DNA of 64,000 nt, taken from NCBI RefSeq assembly GCF_020099395.1, contig NZ_CP083590.1:806001-870000 (forward strand). The letters run 5' to 3'. Positions 46,118-53,779 of this stretch are shown in pieces. Positions within the stretch are counted from its first letter, which is position 1; each line of letters starts with the position of its first letter. The position numbers were made by a program, and so were the translations under genes. Origin of the DNA: Streptomyces mobaraensis (lineage in GTDB: Bacteria > Actinomycetota > Actinomycetes > Streptomycetales > Streptomycetaceae). The notes below the pieces were generated by a model. That model was not told the DNA's origin and did not search any database. It saw only the letters and a list, made by a program, of their open reading frames with translations.

Positions 46118-47523
46118 GTGCCGTCCGACTCCTGAAGTACGCGCTCCACATGGCGGGTGTAGTAAGACGGGTGGTGGAAGACTGCGGACAGCAGATTGCT
46201 GTTGCTCGCCCAGAGGCTGTAAGAGCTGCCGAACAGCAGGTCCGCGTCGAGCATCGCTTGCAGGGTGGACGCGGCGATCTCGGTCCAGCTCTCGCCGCCG
46301 AAGAGATGCGCTCGCGCTGCGCCTTCGCCGAGGCGGACGATCCGGCCGGCGACCGGGTCAAGCAGGAACGCGCTCTGTGTGCCATCGTCCTCGCCCAGCG
46401 AGATGACGTGCTGCGCGCTTCCGCTGTCCAGTGCTCGGTACCAGAAGTCAGTGGCCACAAGTCGATCGAGGAGGTCTCCGAGCATATCCTCGCTGTCGCG
46501 TGTCTGCCGACCGTAGCGGTCGACGGCAGGGTCGAAGGCCGGGACGTGCGCCTGCGGATCGAAGGCGACCTCTGCATAGACGCTGTCGAAGTCGTAGCCG
46601 TCTGCCGCAACCGGCCCCTTGTCGGTGAGTACGGCTATGCCGTCCGACATCTCGATGACCTGGCCTGGCCCCCACAGCAGGCCGTCACGACCACGTTCGT
46701 TCAGTCGGCGCAGGGCGTCGGTGGGGCTGAACGGGAAGATGGTGCGGTTGCACCACGCGTAGTCCTGCTCGCCGTCACCTCTGACCCTCCAGCCGAAGGA
46801 CGACGGCACGGTGATGGTGGCCGACAGCACGTCGGTGTAGCGGTCGAAGTTGGCGATGGCACGGGCCACGGTCGCCTCGGGGTTGTGGAGCGGTCTGCGC
46901 TCGGTGAGGACTCCAGGCGGCGAGAGGCTGTGCACCGGCACAAAGGCGATGTCGATGCGCGGCGCGTCGGAACGTTCCAGAAACTCCACCGTGGAGTCAT
47001 GCAGCAGGGAATCGCCGCACACCATGACCGTGCCGTCGGCAGTCTCGATCAGTACGCTCATCTCTGGGAAGGGCACGTCGGAGACGAAGGTCCGCAGGGT
47101 TGCCCCGCTGAGCGTAACCGTATCCCCGGGGGTCACCGGATGCAGCTTCTCGAACCCGAGCCGACGCAGTGTCCAGGAGATGGCCTGATGGCCCAGCCCG
47201 GAGGCGGTGAGCGTCGGCGGGACCGGCCCGACGGGATACACACAGGTGATCTCCGGGCCACGGCGCGGGCTGTCGTCGAAGTCGACGTCGGCGCCTTCCT
47301 GGAGCCGAGCGAGCGAGGGGAAGTGATGGTGGTCGAAGTGGTGGTGGCTGAAGACGATGCAGTCCACCCCTTCCTCCAGGACCTGCTCCAGACCATCCGG
47401 CAGCGCCGGGTGGTGTTCCCAGAAACGGTCGAGACGCTGGGTGAGCCACGGGTCGACCAGGATCCGCTGGGTATCGGTCTCGACCAGCACGGCGGCGTGG
47501 CCGAGCGAGGTGAGACGCATCAC
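46114..47523 (-). CDS. MBL-fold metallohydrolase with C-terminal extension
   Basis: A 469-aa protein. Residues about 1-230 are a metallo-beta-lactamase fold: TSLGHAAVLVETDTQRILVD, metal motif FSHHHFDHHHFPSLARLQEG (HxHxDH), MVCGDSLLHDSTVEF and VPVHSL. This is the UlaG/CMP-Neu5Ac hydroxylase-like branch, which hydrolyses or oxidises small metabolites. Residues about 235-469 form an extra domain without recognised relatives (WNR-like YAWCNRTIFPFSPTD, SSYSLWASNSNLLSAVFHHP). Its start overlaps the FGE-like gene stop by four bp. Confidence 0.83.
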   Translation of the reverse strand: MMRLTSLGHAAVLVETDTQRILVDPWLTQRLDRFWEHHPALPDGLEQVLEEGVDCIVFSHHHFDHHHFPSLARLQEGADVDFDDSPRRGPEITCVYPVGPVPPTLTASGLGHQAISWTLRRLGFEKLHPVTPGDTVTLSGATLRTFVSDVPFPEMSVLIETADGTVMVCGDSLLHDSTVEFLERSDAPRIDIAFVPVHSLSPPGVLTERRPLHNPEATVARAIANFDRYTDVLSATITVPSSFGWRVRGDGEQDYAWCNRTIFPFSPTDALRRLNERGRDGLLWGPGQVIEMSDGIAVLTDKGPVAADGYDFDSVYAEVAFDPQAHVPAFDPAVDRYGRQTRDSEDMLGDLLDRLVATDFWYRALDSGSAQHVISLGEDDGTQSAFLLDPVAGRIVRLGEGAARAHLFGGESWTEIAASTLQAMLDADLLFGSSYSLWASNSNLLSAVFHHPSYYTRHVERVLQESDGT

Positions 47524-48890
47524 TGGGTCACCTCATAGACGCACCGGAAACCCACCTCGTTGTGGAAGTCGGTGATCAGGTCCTTTCCCCGGTAGAACGT
47601 GGCCAGGCAGGTCCGCGGTGAGGTCCACGTGCCGCCGCGCAGCACGTGGAAAGCATCCTTGCGGTTCATGAACTCCATGGGGTGGCGGCCCTTGAAGAAC
47701 GGATCCATGTCTTCACCGGTGTAGAAGTTCGTCCGGGTGAGCTCCCACACGTTGCCGGACATCTGCAGGGCTCCGTAGGGGCTCGCGCCCTGCGGAAGGC
47801 TGTCCGAGGGCAGCACCGGATGTTCCGGTACGTCGGAGTCGGTCGTCGTCACCAGCAGTGCTTCGAGCTCATCCAGATCGCTGACAGCGGTCCCATACGA
47901 GCGCTCCACGTAGTTGACACGCTCCGGGTCCCAGGTGTTTCCCCACGGGTAGGTGCGACCGTCCGTGCCGCGCGCCGCCTTCTCCCACTGCAACTCGCTC
48001 GGCAGACTGCCCCCGCTCCATCGGGCGAAGGCCCACGCGTCGTACCAGTCGATCCCTACGACGGGCATGTCAGGGGCGTTGAAGCGGGAATCGTGCCAGT
48101 GCACAGGCTTATGGTCCCTCCCCTCCGACTGATCCGGGTGGTCGAACTCCGTGGACCCGTCGGTGTCCGTCAGGAACTCTGCGTAGCGGGCATTGGTTAC
48201 GGTGGCCCGGTCGATGTAGTACGCGCTCAAGTGCTCGGCGCGCAGCGGGTTGTCTCCCTGTGTCATCCGGAAGGGCCCGGTGCTGGGCTCCGCCACCCCC
48301 GCCATGAAGGGGCCTGCCGGCACCAGCACCACGTCCTCGTGGCGCCTAGGGCGCGTGAGGTGCTTGTGAATCCGCGCCCGCATCTCGGAGAAGTACTCGT
48401 CCTCCAGTTGCCGCAGTCGATCCGGATCCCTGCTGCCGAAGATGGCGAGGAGGGCACGCTTGGTGAAGGCCGCGCCGCAGCCGACGGGCTTGCGAGTGAA
48501 GTCCCTGCGCGTGAAGTTGCTGGGCCACCCGGAGATGCGTATGAGGTCCGGCACCGCAGCCCTTATGCGGTGCTCGGTGGCCATCTTGAGGGCGGCGAAC
48601 GCCACCCAGTCAACCGGGTCGTGACTGGCTGCTGCGACGGCCGACGCCGCTGCGGGAACGTCCCTGTGATGACTGGCCAGGAGGCGGACGGCCGCAGCCC
48701 GCACCGGCCACTCGGGGTGTTTCGCGGAGAGGCTGATCAAGAGGGAGATTCCCGAGGCGTCCCGGCCCTGCTGGTCGGCAAGGGAGATCACAGACCCGAC
48801 GGATGCCCAGTACTGCTCGTCACTCGACCCGTCCACCTTGAGGTACTCGAGCGGAATCTCCACGGTTTCCGAAACGAGGTGTCCTACCAC
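47520..48890 (-). CDS. HEAT-repeat / FGE-sulfatase (SUMF1) domain protein
   Basis: A 456-aa protein. Residues about 20-150 are helical repeats of HEAT type (WPVRAAAVRLLASHHRDVPA, DWVAFAALKMATEHRIRAAV). Residues about 190-455 are a formylglycine-generating-enzyme/EgtB-C/PvdO-type domain: VVLVPAGPFMAGVAEPS, YYIDRATVTNARYAEFL, PVVGIDWYDAWAFARWSGG, LPSELQWEKAARGTDGRTYP, QMSGNVWELTR, FHVLRGGTWTSPRTC, GFRCVYEV. Of the two copper-binding Cys of true FGE only the second appears (TSPRTC), so thiol oxidation of the FGE kind is doubtful; an iron- or metal-independent tailoring role is open. First large gene after the peptide. GTG 48890 is the start. Confidence 0.83.
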   Translation of the reverse strand: MVGHLVSETVEIPLEYLKVDGSSDEQYWASVGSVISLADQQGRDASGISLLISLSAKHPEWPVRAAAVRLLASHHRDVPAAASAVAAASHDPVDWVAFAALKMATEHRIRAAVPDLIRISGWPSNFTRRDFTRKPVGCGAAFTKRALLAIFGSRDPDRLRQLEDEYFSEMRARIHKHLTRPRRHEDVVLVPAGPFMAGVAEPSTGPFRMTQGDNPLRAEHLSAYYIDRATVTNARYAEFLTDTDGSTEFDHPDQSEGRDHKPVHWHDSRFNAPDMPVVGIDWYDAWAFARWSGGSLPSELQWEKAARGTDGRTYPWGNTWDPERVNYVERSYGTAVSDLDELEALLVTTTDSDVPEHPVLPSDSLPQGASPYGALQMSGNVWELTRTNFYTGEDMDPFFKGRHPMEFMNRKDAFHVLRGGTWTSPRTCLATFYRGKDLITDFHNEVGFRCVYEVTQ

Positions 48891-48917
48891 CAGATATCTC
48901 CCCTAAGAGCTATTGGA

Positions 48918-48948
48918 GCCGCCTGCACGCATCGAGCATGCAGGCGGC
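48918..48948 (-). promoter_or_regulatory. Hairpin between the peptide gene and the FGE-like gene
   Basis: A perfect 10-bp stem GCCGCCTGCA/TGCAGGCGGC closes an 11-nt loop. It lies in the 89-bp spacer after the 19-codon gene. The T tract is on its upstream side for the leftward transcript, so it is not a classical terminator. A partial read-through or mRNA-protecting structure that leaves the first short gene in excess is a common arrangement in RiPP operons. Confidence 0.6.
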
Positions 48949-48979
48949 AAAAAAGCTACTTCAGACGAAAAGAGCAGCA

Positions 48980-49039
48980 CTACCACTTGGTGGTGTCCTG
49001 CTCGCCGTCACGGGTACCCATGAAGTCCTTCTCCGACAT
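48980..49039 (-). CDS. 19-residue peptide gene heading the leftward operon
   Basis: A complete short frame, ATG at 49039 to TAG at 48980: MSEKDFMGTRDGEQDTTKW. A strong ribosome site, GTGGAGTGGGGGTG, ends seven nt before the ATG. The product is hydrophilic and acidic-to-neutral with a C-terminal Lys-Trp, no signal peptide and no membrane segment. It is the first gene of the eight-gene leftward operon and is separated from the rest by a hairpin. Possible roles: RiPP-like precursor or scaffold peptide for the ATP-grasp/AsnB enzymes (compare PqqA, 22-24 aa, and the peptide partner of pheganomycin ligase), or a regulatory leader peptide. No homologue recognised. Confidence 0.6.
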   Translation of the reverse strand: MSEKDFMGTRDGEQDTTKW

Positions 49040-49372
49040 GTAAATCACCCCCACTCCACATTATCGACAATGCCGGGCTCACATCGATCACCGACGCAAC
49101 AAACCTTCTTTACCTGCCCGCAAAAAGTCAACAGTGGACCGGCGATGCAGACGCATACGGCTCATTTCATACCCCACGCGCCGCGTACTGCAGCCCTCCA
49201 CTCAAGGGGGGAAAGCCAAGCTCAAGCGTCCAGGATTCGCACCGGCAGACCGGGATGACCACTGGCGAAAAAACGTCGGTCCGCAGAAACAGGCTCCTGA
49301 TTCAGCCGCCTACAGTACTCGTACAGCGGCAGCACATCGAAAACACAACGGGTGTCGGAATAATGGTTCATC
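49040..49372. other. Divergent promoter region, peptide operon / proB-like operon
   Basis: 333 bp of lower GC. For the leftward operon TTGACT (complement of 49126-49131) is a -35-like hexamer at a suitable distance from the peptide gene. A leftward 49-codon frame (49371-49222; NHYSDTRCVFDVLPLYEYC) has protein-like composition but no clear ribosome site and is not called as a gene. Confidence 0.45.
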
Positions 49373-50464
49373 GTGGCCATGCGAAAGGAAACTAATTCGT
49401 TGGGCAACAGAGTGGTGATCAAGGTCGGTACTTCTTCACTGGTCACCAGGGGAAAGCTGGACCTGGAAAAGGTTGACGCCCTCTGCACCACGGTGCAGGG
49501 AGGTATTGAAGCGGGTCTTGCCCCGGTCCTCGTCACCTCAGGGGCGATAGCGATGGGGCGGACGAGGCACCATGCCTTGTCCGCCACCACGCCGGCGGCG
49601 AATCAGACCGCTGCGGCACTGGGCCAGGGGTTCCTCTATTCGGCGCTGCGGGCACGTTTCGCCGAACTGGGGGTGGAAACCGCACAGCTGCTGCTTACTC
49701 CGTCCGACCTCACAGAACCCGAACGCGGTGATGAAATCCGTCCCGCACTAGAACTGATGCACACGCTGGCCGTCATGCCCATAGTCAACGAGAACGACGT
49801 GCTCGGCGTTCGCAACAATGATGTCCTGGCAGCGGTTCTTAGCGGGTACCTGCGGGCCAGGCTCCTGTTGTTGTTGACAGATGTGGCGGGACTCTACGAC
49901 CGGAGCTGCCCCTTGCCAGGTGGGCAGCCGAGGCACATCCCGGTGGCGGTGGACGGGGTAGCCGCAGCCGAGGCAGTCGCCAGAGGAGCAGCAGGCGACA
50001 GCGGCACAGGGGGGATGCTGGCCAAGCTGAGTGCTTGCTGGATCGCCACTCACGCCGGAGTCAGAACCGTCATCGCACACGCCGCAGATCCATCCGCTCT
50101 GCTCGCCGCCTACCGGGGAGAGGCGGTCGGTACCGTGTTCCTACCACAGCCGCTGTACGTCGACCCACCTGACCTCGGCCGGCTGTGGCGGGCGTTCCGT
50201 ACGCCACCACGGGGCACGGTCTTGTGCAATTCGCTCGGGCTCGAAGCCATTGAACGAGGTCAGCCGGTACGGCGCGCCGATATCACAGCCATCCGAGGTG
50301 CGTTCGAGGCCGGCGATGTCGTTGACATCATCGGGCCGGACGCGAGGGCAGTAGCGCGGGGCGGCATACGCCAGGCCCCGAACTCCTCATCCGCACCGGA
50401 TTCCGTGCTGTTCACCCCATCCGATTACGTGCAACTCCTGGAGTCGAGCCATGTCGGTGACTGA
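49373..50464 (+). CDS. Glutamate 5-kinase-like protein (ProB paralogue)
   Basis: A 363-aa amino-acid kinase fold enzyme: NRVVIKVGTSSLVTRGKLDL, PVLVTSGAIAMGRTRHHALS, LTPSDLTEPERGDEIRPALE, VMPIVNENDVLGVRNNDVLA, LLLLTDVAGLY, and GTGGMLAKLSACWIATHAGV; a PUA domain occupies about 275-355. ProB phosphorylates the gamma-carboxyl of glutamate. The start may be GTG 49373, ATG 49379 or a TTG near 49400 (AAAGGA upstream). As it is divergent from the peptide operon and coupled to a ProA-like gene, it probably supplies a pathway-specific glutamyl phosphate rather than housekeeping proline. Confidence 0.9.
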   Translation: MAMRKETNSLGNRVVIKVGTSSLVTRGKLDLEKVDALCTTVQGGIEAGLAPVLVTSGAIAMGRTRHHALSATTPAANQTAAALGQGFLYSALRARFAELGVETAQLLLTPSDLTEPERGDEIRPALELMHTLAVMPIVNENDVLGVRNNDVLAAVLSGYLRARLLLLLTDVAGLYDRSCPLPGGQPRHIPVAVDGVAAAEAVARGAAGDSGTGGMLAKLSACWIATHAGVRTVIAHAADPSALLAAYRGEAVGTVFLPQPLYVDPPDLGRLWRAFRTPPRGTVLCNSLGLEAIERGQPVRRADITAIRGAFEAGDVVDIIGPDARAVARGGIRQAPNSSSAPDSVLFTPSDYVQLLESSHVGD

Positions 50465-51701
50465 AATCTGCGAGAACGCTCTGGCCGCTTCGGCGGTGGT
50501 CGGACAACTAACCACCGCGAAGAAGGACCAGGTGCTGTCGGACATGGCAGCGGCAGTGGAGCGGCACAGGCAGGCAATCGCCGAGGCGAACCAGCGGGAC
50601 GTCGACGCCGCCCGTGAGTCCGGAGTCGCCCCCACGCTCATCGACCGCCTCACCCTCAACGAGCGTCGCATGGACGGATTGGTGAAGGCCATCCGTACAG
50701 TCATGGCACAGCCCGATCCGGTGGGCCAGGTCGTCAAGGGCTGGACCCGCCCCAACGGCCTGCTTGTTGAACAGGTGCGGGAGCCGCTCGGCGTAGTCGC
50801 CGTCATATACGAGGCCCGGCCGAACGTCACCGCCGAGGTGGCGGCGCTCTGCCTGAAGTCCGGCAACTGCGCTGTGCTGCGCGGATCATCGATGGCAGTG
50901 GAGACCAACGCGGCAATCATGACGGCGTTGTCCGAGGCCATCGCCCTTCACGATGACGTTCCCGCCGCGGCCGTCCAGTTGATCGGCGACTCCTCGCGGG
51001 AGGCAGCCCTTGAGCTGATGCGCGCTAAGGGCTTCGTCGACCTGCTCGTTCCCAGGGGCGGCCCTGCTCTGATCGCCTCGGTGGAGCAGAACGCGACCGT
51101 CCCGACCGTCATCGACGGGGCGGGTAATTGCCATACCTATGTCGATGCGTCGGCCGACCGGGCCATGGCTACCGAGGTCTCCATCAACGCCAAGACGTCA
51201 CGCCCGAGCGTCTGCAACGCCATGGAGACGCTGTTGGTCCACGAGGACCTCGCCGCCGACTGGCTGCCGGGCGTGCTGGACGCGTTCGCCGACCACCAGG
51301 TCGAGATCCGCGGTTGTGAAACGGTCCAGCGGGTATGGCCGAAGGCCATGGCGGCGAAGGAGGAGGACTGGGGCACCGAATACCTGGGGCCAGTGCTCGC
51401 GGTCCGCGTCGTCGCTGATGCCGATGAAGCCATCGCCCACATCCGCCGCTGGGGTACCTACAACGCAGAGGGCATCGTCACCGGCGACCTGGCCGTCGCA
51501 CGCCGCTTTGCCCAGTCAGTGAATGCGGGGAGCGTCTTCGTCAACGCTTCCACTCGTTACTCCGACGGCGGAGAGTTCGGGTACGGGGTCGAAATCGGCG
51601 TATCCACGCAGAAGCTGCACGTCCGCGGCCCCATGGGGGTCGAAGCGCTCACCACGGTAAAAAACGTGGTCTGGGGCACCGGCCAGACGAGGGTGGTGTG
51701 A
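50451..51701 (+). CDS. Glutamate-5-semialdehyde dehydrogenase-like protein (ProA paralogue)
   Basis: A 416-aa gamma-glutamyl phosphate reductase: NQRDVDAARESGVAPTLIDR, EPLGVVAVIYEARPNVTAEV, CLKSGNCAVLRGSSMAVETN, DLLVPRGGPALIASVEQNAT, and the catalytic Cys in TSRPSVCNAMETLLVHEDLA. It reduces the ProB product to glutamate 5-semialdehyde (in equilibrium with P5C). It overlaps the proB-like gene by 14 bp and the aminotransferase gene by four bp. Confidence 0.92.
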   Translation: MSVTEICENALAASAVVGQLTTAKKDQVLSDMAAAVERHRQAIAEANQRDVDAARESGVAPTLIDRLTLNERRMDGLVKAIRTVMAQPDPVGQVVKGWTRPNGLLVEQVREPLGVVAVIYEARPNVTAEVAALCLKSGNCAVLRGSSMAVETNAAIMTALSEAIALHDDVPAAAVQLIGDSSREAALELMRAKGFVDLLVPRGGPALIASVEQNATVPTVIDGAGNCHTYVDASADRAMATEVSINAKTSRPSVCNAMETLLVHEDLAADWLPGVLDAFADHQVEIRGCETVQRVWPKAMAAKEEDWGTEYLGPVLAVRVVADADEAIAHIRRWGTYNAEGIVTGDLAVARRFAQSVNAGSVFVNASTRYSDGGEFGYGVEIGVSTQKLHVRGPMGVEALTTVKNVVWGTGQTRVV

Positions 51702-52867
51702 TGCGGTCGCCCTTGCACGTCTCGCCGCTCGTGACAGAACTTGGACAGGCCCTATCGATCCAATACAACAACCTCGTGTACGAGATGAAGGAGGCCGGCC
51801 AGGACATCATCACCCTCTCACTCGGGGAGGCCTTCTTCGACATTCCCATTCCGACCTTCGAAGGCTTTATTGGGACGGACCTGCACCATTACTCGCACTC
51901 CCGTGGCCTGCCGGAACTCAGGCAGCTCCTGGCCAAGTACTACGAGATCCGGTTCGAGGTCGCGGTGGACCCCGACCATGAGGTAGTCATCACCGCAGGA
52001 TCCAAAGCAGCGATCTACATGGCGCTGCTCGCGGTACTCGAGCCCGGCGACGAGGCGATCATCCCGGAGCCCTTTTGGTTGAGCTATCCCGCGCAGGTCC
52101 GTCTGTGCAAAGGCACACCCGTGATGATCTCCCACAAGGTCTCGGTTTTTGACCTCGAGCGTTATGTCACCAGTCGGAGTCGGGTCGTCATCATCAACAA
52201 CCCGAACAATCCCACCGGACGCGTCTACTCTCGCGCTGAACTGGAATTCCTCCACTCCATGGCGGTCAAGCACGGCTTGCTGCTCCTGGTCGACGAAGCC
52301 TATAACGAGTTTGTTCCGGACAGTACCGATTTCGTGTCGGCCAGTTCCCTCGATCCGGACATGGAACACACCGTCACCGTCAACTCGATGTCTAAGAATT
52401 ATGGGATATCCGGATGGCGCATCGGCTATCTCCTGGCACATCGGCGCCTGGTGGATGAATTGCTCAAGATCCAGCAGCACCTGGTGACCTGTGCGCCCAC
52501 GATCCTCTCCACCTACCTGGCGGGGAAGTTCGACCAGTTACTGAACATCACCCGGCCCCAGATCCAACAGATCGTCGGGCTGCGCAACCGCGCGGCCGGG
52601 CAGTTGGCCGCGCACGGAATACCGGCACTTCCCGGATCCGCCACGTTCTACCTCTTCGCCTCGATCAGCGGATCACGGCTGACGTCCAGTGAGTTCGCCG
52701 CCAAACTCCTCCGGGAGAGCGCTGTCAGTGTGGTGCCCGGCATCGGGTACGGCGAGTCGTGCAACCGGTTCATCCGGATATCCGTGGGAAGCGAGTCAGA
52801 GGAGCGCATCACCAGAGGTCTTGTGGCGATCCGGGACCTCATCCATGCCAGCGGCGGGCCCGGATGA
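51698..52867 (+). CDS. Class I/II PLP aminotransferase
   Basis: A 389-aa fold-type I aminotransferase: LSLGEAFFDIPIPTFEGF, HYSHSRGLPELRQLLAKYYE, ITAGSKAAIYMALLAVLEPG, VVIINNPNNPTGRVYSRAEL, LLVDEAYNEFVPDS and the PLP lysine in SMSKNYGISGWRIGYLLAHR. This is the AspC/AAT-I gamma-like subgroup, usually acting on alpha-amino/keto acids rather than on semialdehydes. It has a TTA codon at 52538-52540 (bldA dependence). Start GTG 51698 or ATG 51701, overlapping the proA-like stop. Confidence 0.9.
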   Translation: MMRSPLHVSPLVTELGQALSIQYNNLVYEMKEAGQDIITLSLGEAFFDIPIPTFEGFIGTDLHHYSHSRGLPELRQLLAKYYEIRFEVAVDPDHEVVITAGSKAAIYMALLAVLEPGDEAIIPEPFWLSYPAQVRLCKGTPVMISHKVSVFDLERYVTSRSRVVIINNPNNPTGRVYSRAELEFLHSMAVKHGLLLLVDEAYNEFVPDSTDFVSASSLDPDMEHTVTVNSMSKNYGISGWRIGYLLAHRRLVDELLKIQQHLVTCAPTILSTYLAGKFDQLLNITRPQIQQIVGLRNRAAGQLAAHGIPALPGSATFYLFASISGSRLTSSEFAAKLLRESAVSVVPGIGYGESCNRFIRISVGSESEERITRGLVAIRDLIHASGGPG

Positions 52868-53610
52868 CACATCAGCGAACCGCGATCGTCTCGGGTGGTA
52901 CTCGCGGTATCGGGCTGGCGTTTAGCCGTCGCCTGGTGCGATTGGGCTACAGCGTTGTCGCCCTGTATCGCCGCGACGACGCGGCGGCGGAGCACGCGGC
53001 AAAGGAGCTGGGCCCGGCGTTTCGGACCGTGCGTACCGACCTAGCCGACGGTGCCGCCGTTGCAGCCTCGGCCGCGGAGATCCTCTCCACTCACGGTGCG
53101 CCGGCGGTGCTGATCAACAACGCGGGGGTCAATGTGGACCGACCCTTCCTGGAAATGACCCACGACGACTGGCACCGCGTGATCGACAGCAACCTGTCCG
53201 GAGTCTTCTACCTGACGAGGGCCGTTGCTCCCGCGATGCTGGCGGCAGATGCCGGGGCAGTTATCGTCAACATCGGCGCGACCACAGGGATCCGGCCGCG
53301 GGTCAATGGCGCCAACTACTGTGCCAGCAAGGCCGGACTGCTCCAGCTGACCAAGTGTCTGGCGCTTGAGTTCGCTCCCAAGGTCCGTGTGAACTGCCTG
53401 ATTCCCGGGGTGATCGAGACGGAAGAGGTCGTCGAGCGGCTCAACCTCGACAATGAAGAAGCCCACGAGCGGGTGCTCGCCGAGATTCCACAGCGGAGGA
53501 TCGGCGACTGCGAGGACCTCGCGGAGGCTTTGGAGTTCTTGATCGGTCCGGGGAGTGCCTACATGACAGGCCAAAGGCTGATTGTCGACGGCGGTCAATT
53601 CATGTGGTGA
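52864..53610 (+). CDS. Short-chain dehydrogenase/reductase (FabG-like)
   Basis: A 248-aa classical SDR: cofactor motif AIVSGGTRGIGLAFSRRL, VLINNAGVNVDRPFLEMTHD, IVNIGATTGIRPRVNGANYC with the catalytic YCASK, and LIPGVIETEEVVERLN. The Arg in position 2 of the second strand (YRRDD) suggests NADPH. The catalytic Ser position reads Gly-Ala (NIGATTG instead of the usual NISS), a departure worth noting. The ATG overlaps the aminotransferase stop, ending the four-gene rightward operon. Confidence 0.9.
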   Translation: MTHQRTAIVSGGTRGIGLAFSRRLVRLGYSVVALYRRDDAAAEHAAKELGPAFRTVRTDLADGAAVAASAAEILSTHGAPAVLINNAGVNVDRPFLEMTHDDWHRVIDSNLSGVFYLTRAVAPAMLAADAGAVIVNIGATTGIRPRVNGANYCASKAGLLQLTKCLALEFAPKVRVNCLIPGVIETEEVVERLNLDNEEAHERVLAEIPQRRIGDCEDLAEALEFLIGPGSAYMTGQRLIVDGGQFMW

Positions 53611-53779
53611 TCACGTGGTGACGGAACCGAGCCGATCGGCCTCGTCCGGGCCGTCGCGCAGGCCGGGCAGCCGTAGTCTCCCGGTTGGCCGAGACTGTCC
53701 GGAGCGCGCCAGCATGTGGGGTCTACGGCAGGGGCAGCCCGGAAGAGCACGGTCGAGGGTCCGACTCCAGGAGGCGTCT

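Noticed and set aside
49222..49371. 49-codon leftward frame upstream of the peptide gene
   Set aside because: Protein-like composition but no ribosome site, and it overlaps the proB-like leader; kept only as a note.
48980..51701. LysW-type amino-group carrier system
   Set aside because: The 19-aa peptide has no zinc-finger Cys and no C-terminal Glu (EDWGE), and the kinase and reductase are ProB/ProA rather than LysZ/LysY types.
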